DNA from: Meloidogyne chitwoodi | Lineage: Eukaryota; Nematoda; Chromadorea; Rhabditida; Meloidogynidae | Length of the DNA: 64,000 bases | Reading direction: 5' to 3' | NCBI GenBank assembly: GCA_015183035.1 | Contig: JACZZP010000012.1 | Coordinates: forward strand, 1,116,001-1,180,000 | Part shown: in pieces, positions 23,501 through 35,074 of the stretch | How the letters are laid out: the number at the start of each line of letters is the position of its first letter | Position numbering within the stretch: the first letter of the stretch is position 1 | Made by a program: the position numbers and the translations under genes | Notes under the pieces: model-generated | Told to the model about the DNA's origin: nothing | Seen by the model: only the letters and a program-made list of their open reading frames with translations | Databases searched by the model: none

Positions 23501-25209
23501 ATAATATTAAATAAATAAATAAATAATATCAGATTATTTAAATGCTAAAATGTTTTGTTTTAAATTAAACTTTTATTTTATTTTATAATTAAAATAAAAG
23601 TTTTTTTAAACAAAGAACAATTCTCGGGGCCTTTTTTCTTTGTTTTTCTTTTTATTTTTATATATTAAAATAAAATAAAAGAAAAGGTTAAAAAATTAGA
23701 TTATTTATTAATATAAAATAAAATAAATATTTAGAAAAAAAAAACTTTAAAAAATGGACAAAGTAATTCGCGCATAAAAAAAAAGAATATAAAAATAAAT
23801 AAAATAGACAATAGTTGTTGTGTGGAAAAATATTTTTATTTTTTTAATAAGGGCAATAATAAATATATTTTTTTTTAATTTCTTTCATTGTATTTTTATT
23901 TTATTTTAATATTTTTTTTTATCCGCCCACATATTTTCTTACTGTTTTTTTAATTTATTATTTCTTTATTTAAAAAAAAAAGAAACAAAAATATAAATAA
24001 AATTAATAAATTTTAATTATTTTATTTAAAAAAAATAAATAAAATATTCAATAAAAGATTTCTTCTTTTTAATTTCTCCTCTTTTTTTAATTTTTATAAT
24101 TATTTATTTATTTTTAAAATATTTAATAAATATATTAATTCTAATTTAATATATTATATTTTTTAATATAATATTACAAAAAATAAAAATACAATCATAA
24201 ATAATAAATAAATAAATAATAATTTAAAAAAAACATATGGGGGCGTTTATTGTAAATATATTCATTCTTTTTTTATTTTACCTTTTCTTTATTTCTTTTT
24301 TATTTAAATGTTTTCTACAAATTTAAAAAATAATCATTTTTATTTATTTATTTCCTATTTTATTAAAAAATATATTTTAATTTTACTAAAATATATTTAT
24401 TTATGATGTATTTAATATTTAAAAATAATTAATATTTTGCACCTTTTTAATAAATTATTTAAAAGATATTATTATTTTTATATTTATTTAAAGAAGGGGA
24501 TTTTAAATTAAATTTAAGAAATAAATTTAAAGATTAAAAAAATTAAAGAATATTTAGTTTTTAATTATTTTAGCATTTTTTTTTTGACTTATAAAAATTA
24601 ATATTTTTATATATTTTGCATTAATATTAAAATTTTTTATTTTTTTATTCTTTTCCTCAAATTAATACAAATTAAATAATTTTAATTTTTTTACTCTTTT
24701 GCTTTGTCTGTCATTAAATTAAAGAAATAAAAAAACTTCTTAGAAAATAAATAAATAAATTTATATTTATTCTCATTATTTAATTGTTAATATCTAACAA
24801 TATTTAATAACGTCAATTTTTTTAATAAAGCATTGTCTAAAGGTTAAAATAATTTTTTATTTTTTAAATTTATCCAATGGCAACAATTAAATAGGTATGG
24901 GTGTTTTTTTTTACATGCGTGTTTATTAAATAAAAGTTTTTTTTATTTATAATTACACCTTTAAAAAAATTGTTTAATTTTTTTTCTAAATGATGTAAAT
25001 TGATAAAATTATTATTTTTTTAATTTAATTTATTTATTTTTTAGATTTAAAATTAAATAATTTTTATTATTTGTATCAATTTATTATTTAAAAGGACAAC
25101 AATTAAAAAAGGTGTGTTGACTAAACAACACAAAATAAAACAATCTATTTTTTTTTAAATATTTTTGACTTTCTATTATTTTATAAAAATTAAAAAAAAG
25201 AGAGAGAAT

Positions 25210-28200
25210 ATGATGGAATCAGCTAGCCAATTACTTTTATCAGCTTCTCCTCTTCAATTACATGCTGCTATTTCTGTTGCTGCAGCACAGGTAGCAGCAG
25301 CTGAAGAAGAACAACAAAAACAAGAAAATGAAACAATAAATAATAATATTAAAATTGAAGAATCTTCTTCTGAAGGAAATGGAGGTGAAGAAGCAGCAAT
25401 ACCTAATTGTTTGTTATTAAATATATTTATTTATTTATTTATATTTATTTTAGCACCTGCTGCTCAAAGTCCTTGTCACACAACAAATGCTATTGAAGCA
25501 GCTTTTAATCTTAATTTTTTGTTAAAAATGGAAACAGATTCTGATGATAAACTTACACCATTGGAAATTAGTGAAAGTATGTCTTCATTAAATGGATCAT
25601 TACAAACAAGTCCTACTACAATTATTACCTCTAAAAGTAAATAAATAAATTTATTTATTTTTAAATTTATTTTTAGCTCCACCAATTAATGGAAAATCAA
25701 TGTTACAAATTATAAAGCCTCCAGGAGATGAAAAAGAAGAAAGACCATCTCTTAGTTATAAAGATTTAATTATTGAGGCTATAGAAAGTAATCCAGATAG
25801 AAGATTAAAACTTAGTGAAATATATCAAGTAATTAAATATTTACATCCATATTATCAAAAAAGAGCTGATCAATGGGGATGGCAAAATTCTATTCGTCAT
25901 AACCTTTCTTTGCATGATTGCTTTGTTAAATTACCTTTAAAACAAACTAGTGCTAATGGAGTTGTTGGTGAATTAATTAATTTATTTATAAAAGGATTGG
26001 GACTTTAATATTATTAATTATTCTATTTAATAATTTAAATAATTCTTTTTTAGGTCATTTTTGGACTGTAGTTCATCGTAATCCTGAAGATAAGCAAGGA
26101 CCAACAAGAAGACGTTCTCGTGCTGCAAATGGTGGTGGACCTATTGGAAAAAGTTCTAAAAAAATAACATCAAATCAAATTAATTCAATTTCACAAGTTA
26201 ATAATACTGCTGGAGGAAAAGCTAAAGGATTAAAAGGAAGACAAAGTGTTAGGTAAATTAATTATTTAATAATTTTTAATAAAATTAAATAATTATTATT
26301 TTAAAGTCTTTCCCATCTTTTTTGCTCTGATAGTGGTGTTATGAGTGATGATTGTGGTAATGGTACACAATCTGGAAATATTAGCCCAACAAATGGAAAT
26401 GCCTCAGCTCCAGCTTCTTTATTGGAAATTAATACCTCTAATGATTTATTACCTCAATTAACTAAATTTCAGGTAATTTAATTTTAAATAAATAAATATA
26501 AATAATTAATTTTTAGGCTCTCCAATCTCCTTTGGCTTTAAATAGTCTTCAACATTCAGCATTGCAGTTTGCTTTGAAACAACAAACCTCTGCTGCTACA
26601 AATGGAATAAATGTTAATCAGAATAATGTAATAATTAATTAATTAAATTTCTTATAATTTAATTTTTAGATTCTTTCTCCACTTGAAATTGTTTTGGGAA
26701 GTCAGGCTGTTGCTCAACAATTACTTGCTGCCCAAACAGCAACACCTTTTAATCAACAACAATTACTTCAATTTTCTCCAATACCTGGTAAAACAGCACC
26801 AGCACAACCAGCTTTATTAGAACAACATTTACAACAATTATTAGCATTGGCTACTAATGCACAAGATAAATCAATTCAACCAGAAACATCTTCTTCTCCT
26901 TCTTTACTTGTAAAATAAATTTATTTTTAAAAATTATTTTTTTTTAAATTTTTTTAAAGGCTGCCAATCCACTTGCACCAACAACTTCAAATTCAACATT
27001 AGCTACAACACCAACAGCAGCAAATGGTGGTTTAAATTTACTCAGTCAATTGGCTAGTCAGTAAGTTTATTTTTTATTTTAATATTTATAAAATAAATTT
27101 ATTTATTTTTTAGAGCATTATCATCTTCTAGTCCACAACCTTCATCAACTATTACTCAACAAGACCCAACTACATTAGCAGTTGCAGCTGCTGCTGCAGC
27201 AGAATTGCAACATATTCAATTAGTACAATTATATGCACAACAACAACAGGTAAAAATTAAATAATAAAAGAGTACTTTTATATATTAATTCTTCTTTTTT
27301 AAAATTTATTTTTACATTTTAATCCATTATGATGAATTCAAGGGATTAATAAATAATATATTTCTTTATAACCTTTTATCCCTATATCCCTTTGTGTCCA
27401 TATTGAGAATCAAATATTAGCTATTATTCTATTAAAATATATACAATCTATTTTTATTATTAAAGTTACAACAACAACTTGCTCTTATTGAACATACACA
27501 TAGAGAACATTTACATCTTCGATTACTTGGAGGTCATCGTTATAATGATTTTCCTCACGGTCATTCTGCACCTCTTAGTCCAGTTGTTCATGAACAATTA
27601 TCAACAACATTAAATCGAAATAATAATAATAATAATTTATTATTAAATTTAACATCAACAACAGCACCTTCATCACCATCACTTTTAACAAATGAAATAA
27701 TAAATGGACGAAATAATTCTACTAATTCTAATACAAATAATAATAATAATAATCAATCTATATTAACACAATTATTATTAAATAGATTATTTTCTTCTAA
27801 TTCTATTAATAATAATAATAATAATGAAAATAGTGAAAATAATATTAATTCAAATACTGAACAGGTTTTTATTTTTAAAATTTATTTTTAAATTTATTTT
27901 AATTAGCTATCAACAAATAATATAAATTCTTCACCACCTCCACCATTATCATCCTCAGCCCCTAATGTTTCACATTCTCCAGTTAATGAAATTATTAATC
28001 AACAACAACAAGTAAATAAATTAATTTATTTTTAATTTAATTATTTTTATTAAAGATTGAATTACAACAAGCTGCTTTATTATTAGAACAATACCAACAG
28101 CAACAACAACAACTTTTACTTATTGATCATTTTCAACAACAACAGCAACAATTAGCAGAAGTTGGACAATTTCAAGCTCTTACCCAAGCATTTGGTAACG

Positions 28201-28343
28201 CAGCCGCTGCTGCTGCTGCAGCAGCTGCTGTTGTTGAACAAGTACAAGAAGCACAACAAGAGCAAGAACAGCAACAACAACAAATTAATGATCAACAAAT
28301 TACTGAAAATAAAGAACCTGATGAAGTTTCTGTTGTTGTTTAA
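25210..28343 (+). CDS. Forkhead (Fox) transcription factor with Q/N/A-rich C-terminal tail
   Basis: A nuclear DNA-binding protein of about 800 residues from about 12 exons. The chosen ATG at 25210 ([20 protein letters not shown]) follows an in-frame A+T-rich leader that starts only with non-ATG codons. The forkhead domain spans roughly residues 148-236: [20 protein letters not shown] (H1), [17 protein letters not shown], then the recognition helix [19 protein letters not shown], with the wing completed across an intron by [14 protein letters not shown] (26054). A basic stretch ([11 protein letters not shown]) follows and may be a nuclear signal. The remainder is low complexity: poly-Asn near 27620 and 27740, poly-Gln near 28095-28150, and poly-Ala near 27185 and 28200. 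LSYKDL and the insert [10 protein letters not shown] before HFW are unlike classical FoxA/D types. It looks like a divergent nematode forkhead, possibly the FKH-9 type, but I cannot settle the subfamily. The stop TAA is at 28341-28343. Confidence 0.88.
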
Positions 28344-30111
28344 AATAAAAGGATTGCTTTTTTCATTTATTTTTTTAAAAAGCAAAAGTCTTCACAAATA
28401 ATTCTCAATTTTTTACCTCATTTAAAAGGATGATTTTAGAGAGAAAGTCTTATTCTATTTTTATTTTTAAAATTTAATAATAATCATCCTTTTATCACAA
28501 AATAGAATGAGAAATGCTGCCACACCAAAATTATAATTATTTTTTAACTGTCATTTAAATTGTTTAATATATATTATTTATTTACTATTTAAATATTACT
28601 TTTAAATACTACCTCTAATATTAAAAGATTACAATGTATGTATTATATCTTTCTTTTTTTTAACAAAAATATTATCTACAAATATTATCTACAAATATTA
28701 TCTACAAATATTTTATAAAAAATGTTTTTAAACCATTCCATCCAAATATTTTTACATGTAGAATTTTTTAAAAAGAAAATTTTAAAAATTATATATTTTT
28801 GTAAATTTTTGATAATCTTTTTTTTTATTAAAATAATTTACCTTTTTTATTTAGCATTTAAAATTTTATTCTTTTTAAAAATTATAATATTTACTCTTCT
28901 AATTGACAAAAATTAAAATTATTCAATTTTTATATTTTCACTACAAATATATTTCCTTTTATCACAATAAAAATACTCTCTCTTTTTTTACTTATTTTTT
29001 TATTTTCTATTTTTTCAATTTTGTATTTAGTCAAGTGTTCTTTGTTAATTATATTACAATCCATTTAATTATTTTATAGAAATATGAGTAGATTTTTCCC
29101 TTTTAAATTTCTCTTTTTTATATTTAAATAGTTTTGTTGTAATTATGAGATAAATATTTTATTCCTTTTATATATATAATCCTCATTATTATTATAAAAT
29201 ATTTTTATCAAACTTATTAGATCTTTATTTTAGTTTAAAAATTTTAGAGAATGATAACTTTAATTAAATGTTAAAATTTCCTAAAAATGTTTTCTCTAAA
29301 TTTTTTTCTTTTTTTAATGTTCCCTTCTCTGATTTATTATTTTCTATTTACCATTATCCTTTCAAAATATGCGGTAAAAAATTGTGTTAATCACTGAAGG
29401 AAAAAGACACGGGAAATCAACTAAACTTCCTCTAAAATTTTATATAGAAATTATTACAACACATCTTTTATTTCTTTTATTTTTTTAACATTTTATATTT
29501 TGTATTCTAAATTTTTTATTCAACATTTTTATCCTCATGAGAATAAACTTTCTGTGTGATTACAAAAATTTTGAGATAAAGTTCATTTTATAGCTAAAAC
29601 AAATTTTATTTTTTATTTTTATACAAATACTAGCTCAATGAAACTTTATCAAATCTTTTTATTTCAAACCCAAAATCTAAGATAGATTTAGAATATCTAT
29701 GGGAAATATTTATTAGAGAAAACCTGTCATTTTCTTCGTTTATAATAATCCTCTCTGTAGAGGAGTCAAAGAATTAAATTAAAATAATTAGATAACAGTA
29801 AAAGACTGCTCTGATCAATTCTTTTATAATTATTTAATGGAAAACAAATTTATTATAATACATATATTAACTAAACAAACATTAGCAAAACATATATATA
29901 TTATACATACATATTAGCATAGAAATCACAACAGCAGGAAACACAAGAATAGCAGTGTGGATTATTAGGGGATGAGTAAATATTACAATCTGACAATAAG
30001 CACCAATACGGTAATGGACAATTCAGACTTGGTGAAGAAGAATATACATATATATAGAGGGAGGTATATACAATGATGGGGGAAAGAATGGAAGGGAAAT
30101 AGATATTCTGA
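28344..30111. other. Convergent intergenic region
   Basis: 3' flank of the forkhead gene and of the opposite-strand Gly-Ala-Pro gene. It is A+T rich with no supported gene. It holds a short tandem repeat at 28667-28713 and many poly-T tracts. Confidence 0.6.
28667..28713. repeat. Short tandem repeat, unit CAAATATTATCTA (13 bp)
   Basis: Three adjoining copies of the 13-bp unit plus a partial copy, about 325 bp after the forkhead stop codon and probably in its 3' flank. Confidence 0.8.
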
Positions 30112-31174
30112 TTATTCTTCTCCTTCCTCTCCTTTGCCTTCTTCTTCCTTGCCGCCTTCTTCCTTCTCTTCCTTGGGCTTTCCTTCATCCGCCCCCTTCT
30201 CGTCCTTCTCGCTGCCTTCCTTCTTTTCCTCGCCTTCCTTCTTCTCATCGCCCCCCTCCTTCTTCTCCTCGTCCTTGGCGCCTTCCGCAGGTTTACCTTT
30301 GTCAGCCTAAAAATAAGAGAATTCAGATAAAAAACTTTTAATTAAAAAACATACGTCGTCTTTCTTCGATTTCTCTCCTGCTTTCCCAGCTCCAGCAGCA
30401 CTTGTCTTTCCCGCTCCCTCAGCGGCCTTATCCGCCGCTGGTGGCTGCTTCTCTTCTCCAGGCTTCGGCTTTGCATCTGCTGGTGTTTTCGATTTTGCGT
30501 CCTCCTTTTTCTTGTCTTCTTCTTTCTTCTTGTCGTCTACCTTCTTGTCATCACCGGGTTTAGCACCAGCAGCAGGTGGAGCACCAGGCTTAGCACCAGG
30601 AGGTGGAGGAGCGCCAGGTTTAGCGCCAGGAGGCGGAGGACCACCAGGAGGAGGAGGACCACCAGGAGCAGCAGACTAAAAAGAAAAAAATATTTATGAA
30701 ATTTATGTAAAATTGTTAGTATCTCACTTTTTTAGCCGCATCAGCTGCCTTTGCGATGGCTGAAGGAGTACCAGGTTTCGCACCAGGAGCAGGTGGAGTA
30801 GCACCAGGAGCACCGGGAGCGCCGGGTTTTGGAGCGCCAGGAGCACCGGGAGCACCAGGTTTCGGAGCACCAGGTCCAGCTGGTGGTTTAGCTGCTGCAG
30901 GTTTTGGCTTCCTTAAAAATTTAAAGATGAGCATTAATTATAAGAAAAATCATGGAACTCACGCAGGTGGTTTTGCAGCTGGAGCTCCTGCTTTCAAGGA
31001 TGCCGGTTTGTCTGCTGCCTCTTCCGGTGGTGGTTTCATCTCTGTTGCTGGAGGCTTCTTCTTCTTCTTGCAGCATTGTGCAACGAGCGCAGTTGCAACG
31101 GAGAACAGTACAAGAGATTGGCAGGCAAATACTAGCATTCGGATTATCTCTAGAGATGCCGAAGATATGTCCAT
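30112..31174 (-). CDS. Membrane-anchored Gly-Ala-Pro / Lys-Glu low-complexity protein
   Basis: I do not recognise a family. The ATG is the complement of 31172-31174. The first exon gives MDISSASLEIIRM, a hydrophobic helix LVFACQSLVLFSVATALVAQ, then a CCKKKKK stop-transfer-like cluster. The next exons (about 30930-30727 and 30674-30355) give Pro-rich repeats: GAPGAPGAPKPGAPGAPGA and PPPPGAKPGAPPPPG. The last part turns to alternating Lys/Glu/Asp (EEKKEGGDEKKEGEEKKEG), ending TAA (complement 30112-30114). The helix could be a signal peptide or an anchor, with CC a candidate palmitoylation site. It is not a collagen, because glycine is not at every third place. Codons are strikingly GC-richer than in neighbours, a feature shared with the kinase transcribed away from it across a 325-bp gap. 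About 320 residues. Confidence 0.7.
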
Positions 31175-31499
31175 TGAGCAGCAATCGAAGATGCAAGTAT
31201 TGTGACGAAGTAGTGACGTATTATAGGGTTATGGGGATGTAAATATAGGCCTTTTTATATAAAGTAATATGCATGAGTTCAATTATAAAAGCTAGCAACT
31301 TTTAACCATAATAATCAAAGATTTGCTTTCATCAACTTCACTCACGTTCGGCTTGACCGCCATCACTCACTTGTTTGCTCAACTGGCTCCTCTAATCGCG
31401 ACGTTCTCGTCTACAGTACATTTTAAATTATATTTTTATTTCTACATCTTATTTTAATTTATTTATTTCAATTTTAAGCTCTCAACAAACTTGTCAGGA
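31175..31499. promoter_or_regulatory. Bidirectional promoter between the GAP/KE gene and the kinase
   Basis: Two TATA-like boxes face opposite ways. CTTTATATAAAAAG on the minus strand (31251-31264) lies about 80 bp before the GAP/KE start. AATTATAAAAGC on the plus strand (31281-31292) lies about 210 bp before the kinase start. A TTTTAAG acceptor at about 31474-31480 precedes the kinase ATG and may mark a 5' UTR intron or a trans-splice site. Confidence 0.5.
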
Positions 31500-32606
31500 A
31501 TGCCCCCGTCACAGCTCATCGAATTATCGCCAGGAATGAAGGTTGCGGACAAATGGACAATCATCAAGAAGCTAGGAGCTGGCGCGTTTGGAGCTGTCTA
31601 CCATTGTAAGGCCAGCTTGAAAGAGGGGGCCCTTAAGACCGAGCCCACTGACGCATCGATGCCGCTCCTAGCAATGGAGGCCCATGTTCTGCAGGAACTA
31701 CACCGTATAAAGGATGATCGCCACTTCACAAAATGCTTCGATATTGGCCGGGACACTCAAACCATTGGACCTGGTGGCAAGGTGTCCTTCAACTATATCG
31801 TGTAAGAGATTTATTGTAATGATTGAATTTACCAATAATTTTGTTATTTTTAGTATGTCGCTGGTTGGAGCTGGTTTGGATAAGCTTGTCAAAGCTCGCC
31901 CGGATCGTCGATTCTCCCCTGGGACGGCGATAGGAGTCTCCATTCAAATGGTCAACGCGCTCCGCGCTCTTCATGGAATTGGCTATCTACATCGGGACAT
32001 TAAGCCGGCTAACACTACTACCGGTCGGAAGGAAGAAGGCGAGCTGCAGATAATCTACGTGCTCGATTTTGGGATCGCAAGGAGGTTCATGCACACCGAC
32101 GGGTCATTGATGCGCCCAAGGGAGAATGCCCGCTTTCGTGGCACTCCGCGCTATGCACCTACTTCAGCTCATATCAAAAGAGAATATTCACGGAAGGATG
32201 ACATGGAATCGTGGTAAGTCGTTATTATTATTTTCCGACATTTCTTTTTTTAATTTTTCTTTTTTAGGTTCTACATGATGGTTGAGATCTATGTTGGAAA
32301 GCTTCCGTGGAGTGGAATTGGCGATATGGATACGGTGGGATTTTTTGATTTTGTTTCATCCTTATCCAATTTATTTTACAGATTGGCCGATTCAAGGAGG
32401 CGCGGCTTCCATCAAGTCCTATGCCGTTGAGGACCAAAGCTGTGCGTGACTTGATTGCTGGCTGCCCTGACGAGTTTGTGGCCATCCTAAAGCATATTGA
32501 TGAGATGCGCTTCTTCAGCCGTCCTGACTACAGCTGGATGATGAAGATGCTGCGTGCTCATCTACTCGAGAACAGGATCCCTGAGCATCCTTACGATTGG
32601 GAATGA
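31500..32606 (+). CDS. Casein kinase 1 / TTBK-like protein kinase
   Basis: A Ser/Thr kinase of the CK1/TTBKL group, which is greatly expanded in nematodes. The ATG at 31500 gives MPPSQLIELSPGMKVADKW, then the Gly loop LGAGAFGAVYHC, catalytic Lys in GALKTEP, the catalytic loop YLHRDIKPANTTTG, DFGIARRF for Mg binding, and the CK1-type activation-end GTPRYAPTSAHIKREYSRKD in place of an APE motif. DDMESWFYMMVEIYVGKLPW is the group's helix F-G signature. Three introns (about 31802-31853, 32214-32268, 32335-32381) give about 315 residues and stop TGA 32604-32606. Essential residues K, HRD, N and DFG are present, so it should be active. Codon use is GC-richer than in flanking genes. Many nematode CK1-group paralogues are male-germline genes; that is family knowledge, not shown here. 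Confidence 0.9.
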
Positions 32607-33208
32607 CGATGATGATAAGAGTCACATGAACGTCCTTAAACTGATATTTGCTTTCCCTCATAATTGTACATTTAAATCCACCTTTTCCATTATTGTATTT
32701 TTTACTGTATTGCTGTTTGTATATATATGTTGCTAATAAATTATGTATTGGTTTGGTTTTGTTATCTTTTAGGACATTTTACTTAAAAAATCGACTAAAG
32801 TTTGAGACTAGCGAAGATTAAGAAAATATTTAGAGAAAAACTAGCTGAGTTTTGTCCTTTATTTCTTTTTTAATCCAAAAAGGATTAGAATATCTTTTTA
32901 AAAAATCAATAAAAATAAAAAGAAACACACCTTCACTTTTCAGCTTTAAATAATTTGAATTTTTCTGTTTCTAATTAAAATAAACCTTTGTTTTCACTTT
33001 TTAAAATATTAAAAAAAAATCCATTAAAAATTTATTAAAACAACTTAAACAAAATGAGATTCTAAAAAAATTAAACAAACTATCACCAATACTTTAATCC
33101 ACATAATGCTAACGATGCAGGTGCTGGCAATGAGACCATTTTTAGCGGGTATTTTTTTCCGGTTATATTTGTTGGTTTTTTAATGTTTTCTGCTTAAAAT
33201 TCATTTGG
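32607..33208. other. Convergent intergenic region
   Basis: Kinase 3' end and the 3' end of the opposite-strand gene. A+T-rich, with an AATAAA-containing stretch near 32735 that may serve as the kinase polyadenylation signal. No gene seen. Confidence 0.5.
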
Positions 33209-34869
33209 TTAAAAAGAATTCTTCATTAAATAATTACCTAATATATCATCATCACTGTCACTCGATGACGATGATGAAGATGATAACAAATCACCAATTT
33301 CGATGTTTTTATTATTCTCTGAATCTTCTGCATCAGTATCATCACTATCAGAGATTGTTAACTTTTTGTTTTTTTGTTGTGCAAAGGTAAATGGACCAGC
33401 AGTTTCAAAAGGAGCAGCAGGAACTATATTTTGAGGCTGAAAATAATTTTATTCATTAATCATTTAAATTAGAGTTTGTTGATCCCAAGCAATGTGCAAA
33501 ATAAAAATTCTATAAATTGTTACTCCTTTTTTATATTAGAAATAAAACCAACAAATAACTTTGATTCTTATCAAAAAATGATTTTCATAAATTAAGAAAA
33601 GATTAAGTCAAATGACAAAATGGAATTAAACCACTACAAAGTTTAATGATACTAAATGGAATTTTGATTTTAATATATTAAAAGTATTTACATTAACATC
33701 ATAGAAAAAACATCTCTGAAAGACACAATTATTTTCTGTTTCTTTTTTATCAAAAGTGCATTTCTGTCGTTCATGAGTTCTAGTAAGCTAAAATATTAAA
33801 TATATTTTTAAAAATTTATATAAAACTCACTTTGTAGCAAAATTTATATGGAAGTGTTTCATTATTATAATTATTATTTAATTCTTTGTCTAAATGAATT
33901 GTATAACGAAATCTTAATTCTCGCGAAGAAGATTGACTTCTTAGATGACTGTAAAACATACAACGGCCATATTGACACAAATCATTTCGAATTCTATTAA
34001 AACTTTAAAAAAAAAATTATTTAATTTCACATTCCCCTAATACATAGTTTATGGAATAAATAAGATATTTGCTTACTTTGATCGTTCAAAAAACATTGAC
34101 TCAATCATTTGTAAGGCAAAAAATAATAAATGATCAGTTTCACAGGCCGCAAGTGCAAGATGCCTTAGAAGTTTACCAAAACTTTTAGAAAATTGAGATT
34201 CAGTAGAAAGTAATAACATCAAAAATTTTGAGTTAAAGTACATATTAAAATAAAAAAATTTTTTACTTTCAAAGGTTTTGTTGCAAGTAAAGGTGCCATA
34301 GGCAATGAACTGATGCGAACTTGACTATTGGAAAATTTTTCATTAGTAAAACCTTTTTCATCAAATTCAGGAATAAGTAATGCAATATTTCTATGAGATC
34401 CAGGAGGATATCGCTAAAAACAATGAAAAGATTTTAAAAATAATTTTAATATATTTTACTTTGTAAGCATTTGCACATGGAAACATTTTGAGAATAATAT
34501 TCTCCTCTTGAGATTCATTGAAAGAATTTAAATCTGAAGGTAATTCCAAATCAAGGCTTGATTCCTATAATATAAAAAATAATTTAATTTATTATAATTT
34601 ATTACATAAAACTTTTGAAAAAATATTCTTTTTTTATTTTTATCAATTCCCATAACTTTGGAACTTTCATTCTGAATATTCTTATTTTTTGATGCTTGAT
34701 ATTGAAGAGGTGCTGTTAATAGAAAAAACATTTAAAGTATTTAAAAAAAGTTTATATTACTAAATAATGCCTCTTTTGATATACTCAAATTTTTATCATC
34801 AGCAGAACTTGATGACAAATAAGAGGGAAATAAATTTTCAAAAACATATGGCTGAGATTGTACACGTAC
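33209..34869 (-). CDS. Unrecognised coding region: TAF1B C-terminal extension or separate gene
   Basis: Minus-strand exons with conserved-looking sequence but no family I can name. In order: SYLSSSSADDKNLSISKEAL near 34790, ILKMFPCANAYK and RYPPGSHRNIALLIPEFDEK near 34350-34475, SFGKLLRHLALAACETDHLL near 34160, NDLCQYGRCMFYSHLRSQS near 33955, KLTRTHERQKCTFDKKETEN near 33760, then an acidic Ser/Asp tail (ISDSDDTDAEDSENN, SSSSDSDDDIL) and TAA (complement 33209-33211). No in-frame ATG follows the first acceptor at 34869. Splicing from a GTTTGT donor at 35119 in the TAF1B exon would join in phase (IPNT to VRVQSQ), so the two may be one gene. A frame jump near 34242-34266 suggests an unusual intron or an indel. 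Confidence 0.5.
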
Positions 34870-35074
34870 CTAAAAATTAAAATTTTTAAATAATTTTATT
34901 AAAATTTATTTAAACTATCCAGCTAGGTTCAATATTCGCAAAGTATTTTCGATTATATAAAAGAAATGCAAATCTGTATGTATGAAATAATAATAGGACC
35001 TTATTCCAAGAAATAACTCAAGGATATAAATTAAGATAAGAAAGGAAGAAATGATTAAAAAAAGAAATAAACAT

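Larger units (their letters stand above)
12902..25209. other. 12.3-kb A+T desert without recognisable genes
   Basis: This stretch between SYF2 and the forkhead gene is made almost wholly of A/T runs and short (AAAT)n, (TTTA)n and (TAAA)n patches. I read both strands for conserved protein motifs, splice-bounded open frames, tRNA boxes and inverted ends and found no gene. Open frames such as those near 16180-16380 and 20470-20740 are Lys/Phe/Asn low-complexity and look fortuitous. GC-richer islands stand out at 13411-13530, 16640-16675, 19650-19690 and 20445-20475. The position 5' of a developmental transcription factor makes long-range regulatory DNA or an unseen 5' non-coding exon plausible, but nothing in the sequence proves it. 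Confidence 0.7.

Noticed and set aside
30355..30934. Collagen gene
   Set aside because: Gly-Pro-Ala runs lack the strict Gly every third residue and the flanking cysteine knots of nematode cuticle collagens.
30756..31242. Plus-strand frames rich in Gly-Ala-Pro opposite the GAP/KE gene
   Set aside because: Repetitive GC-rich DNA leaves several frames open; only the minus strand gives consistent exons with acceptor/donor sites, an N-terminal helix and a stop.
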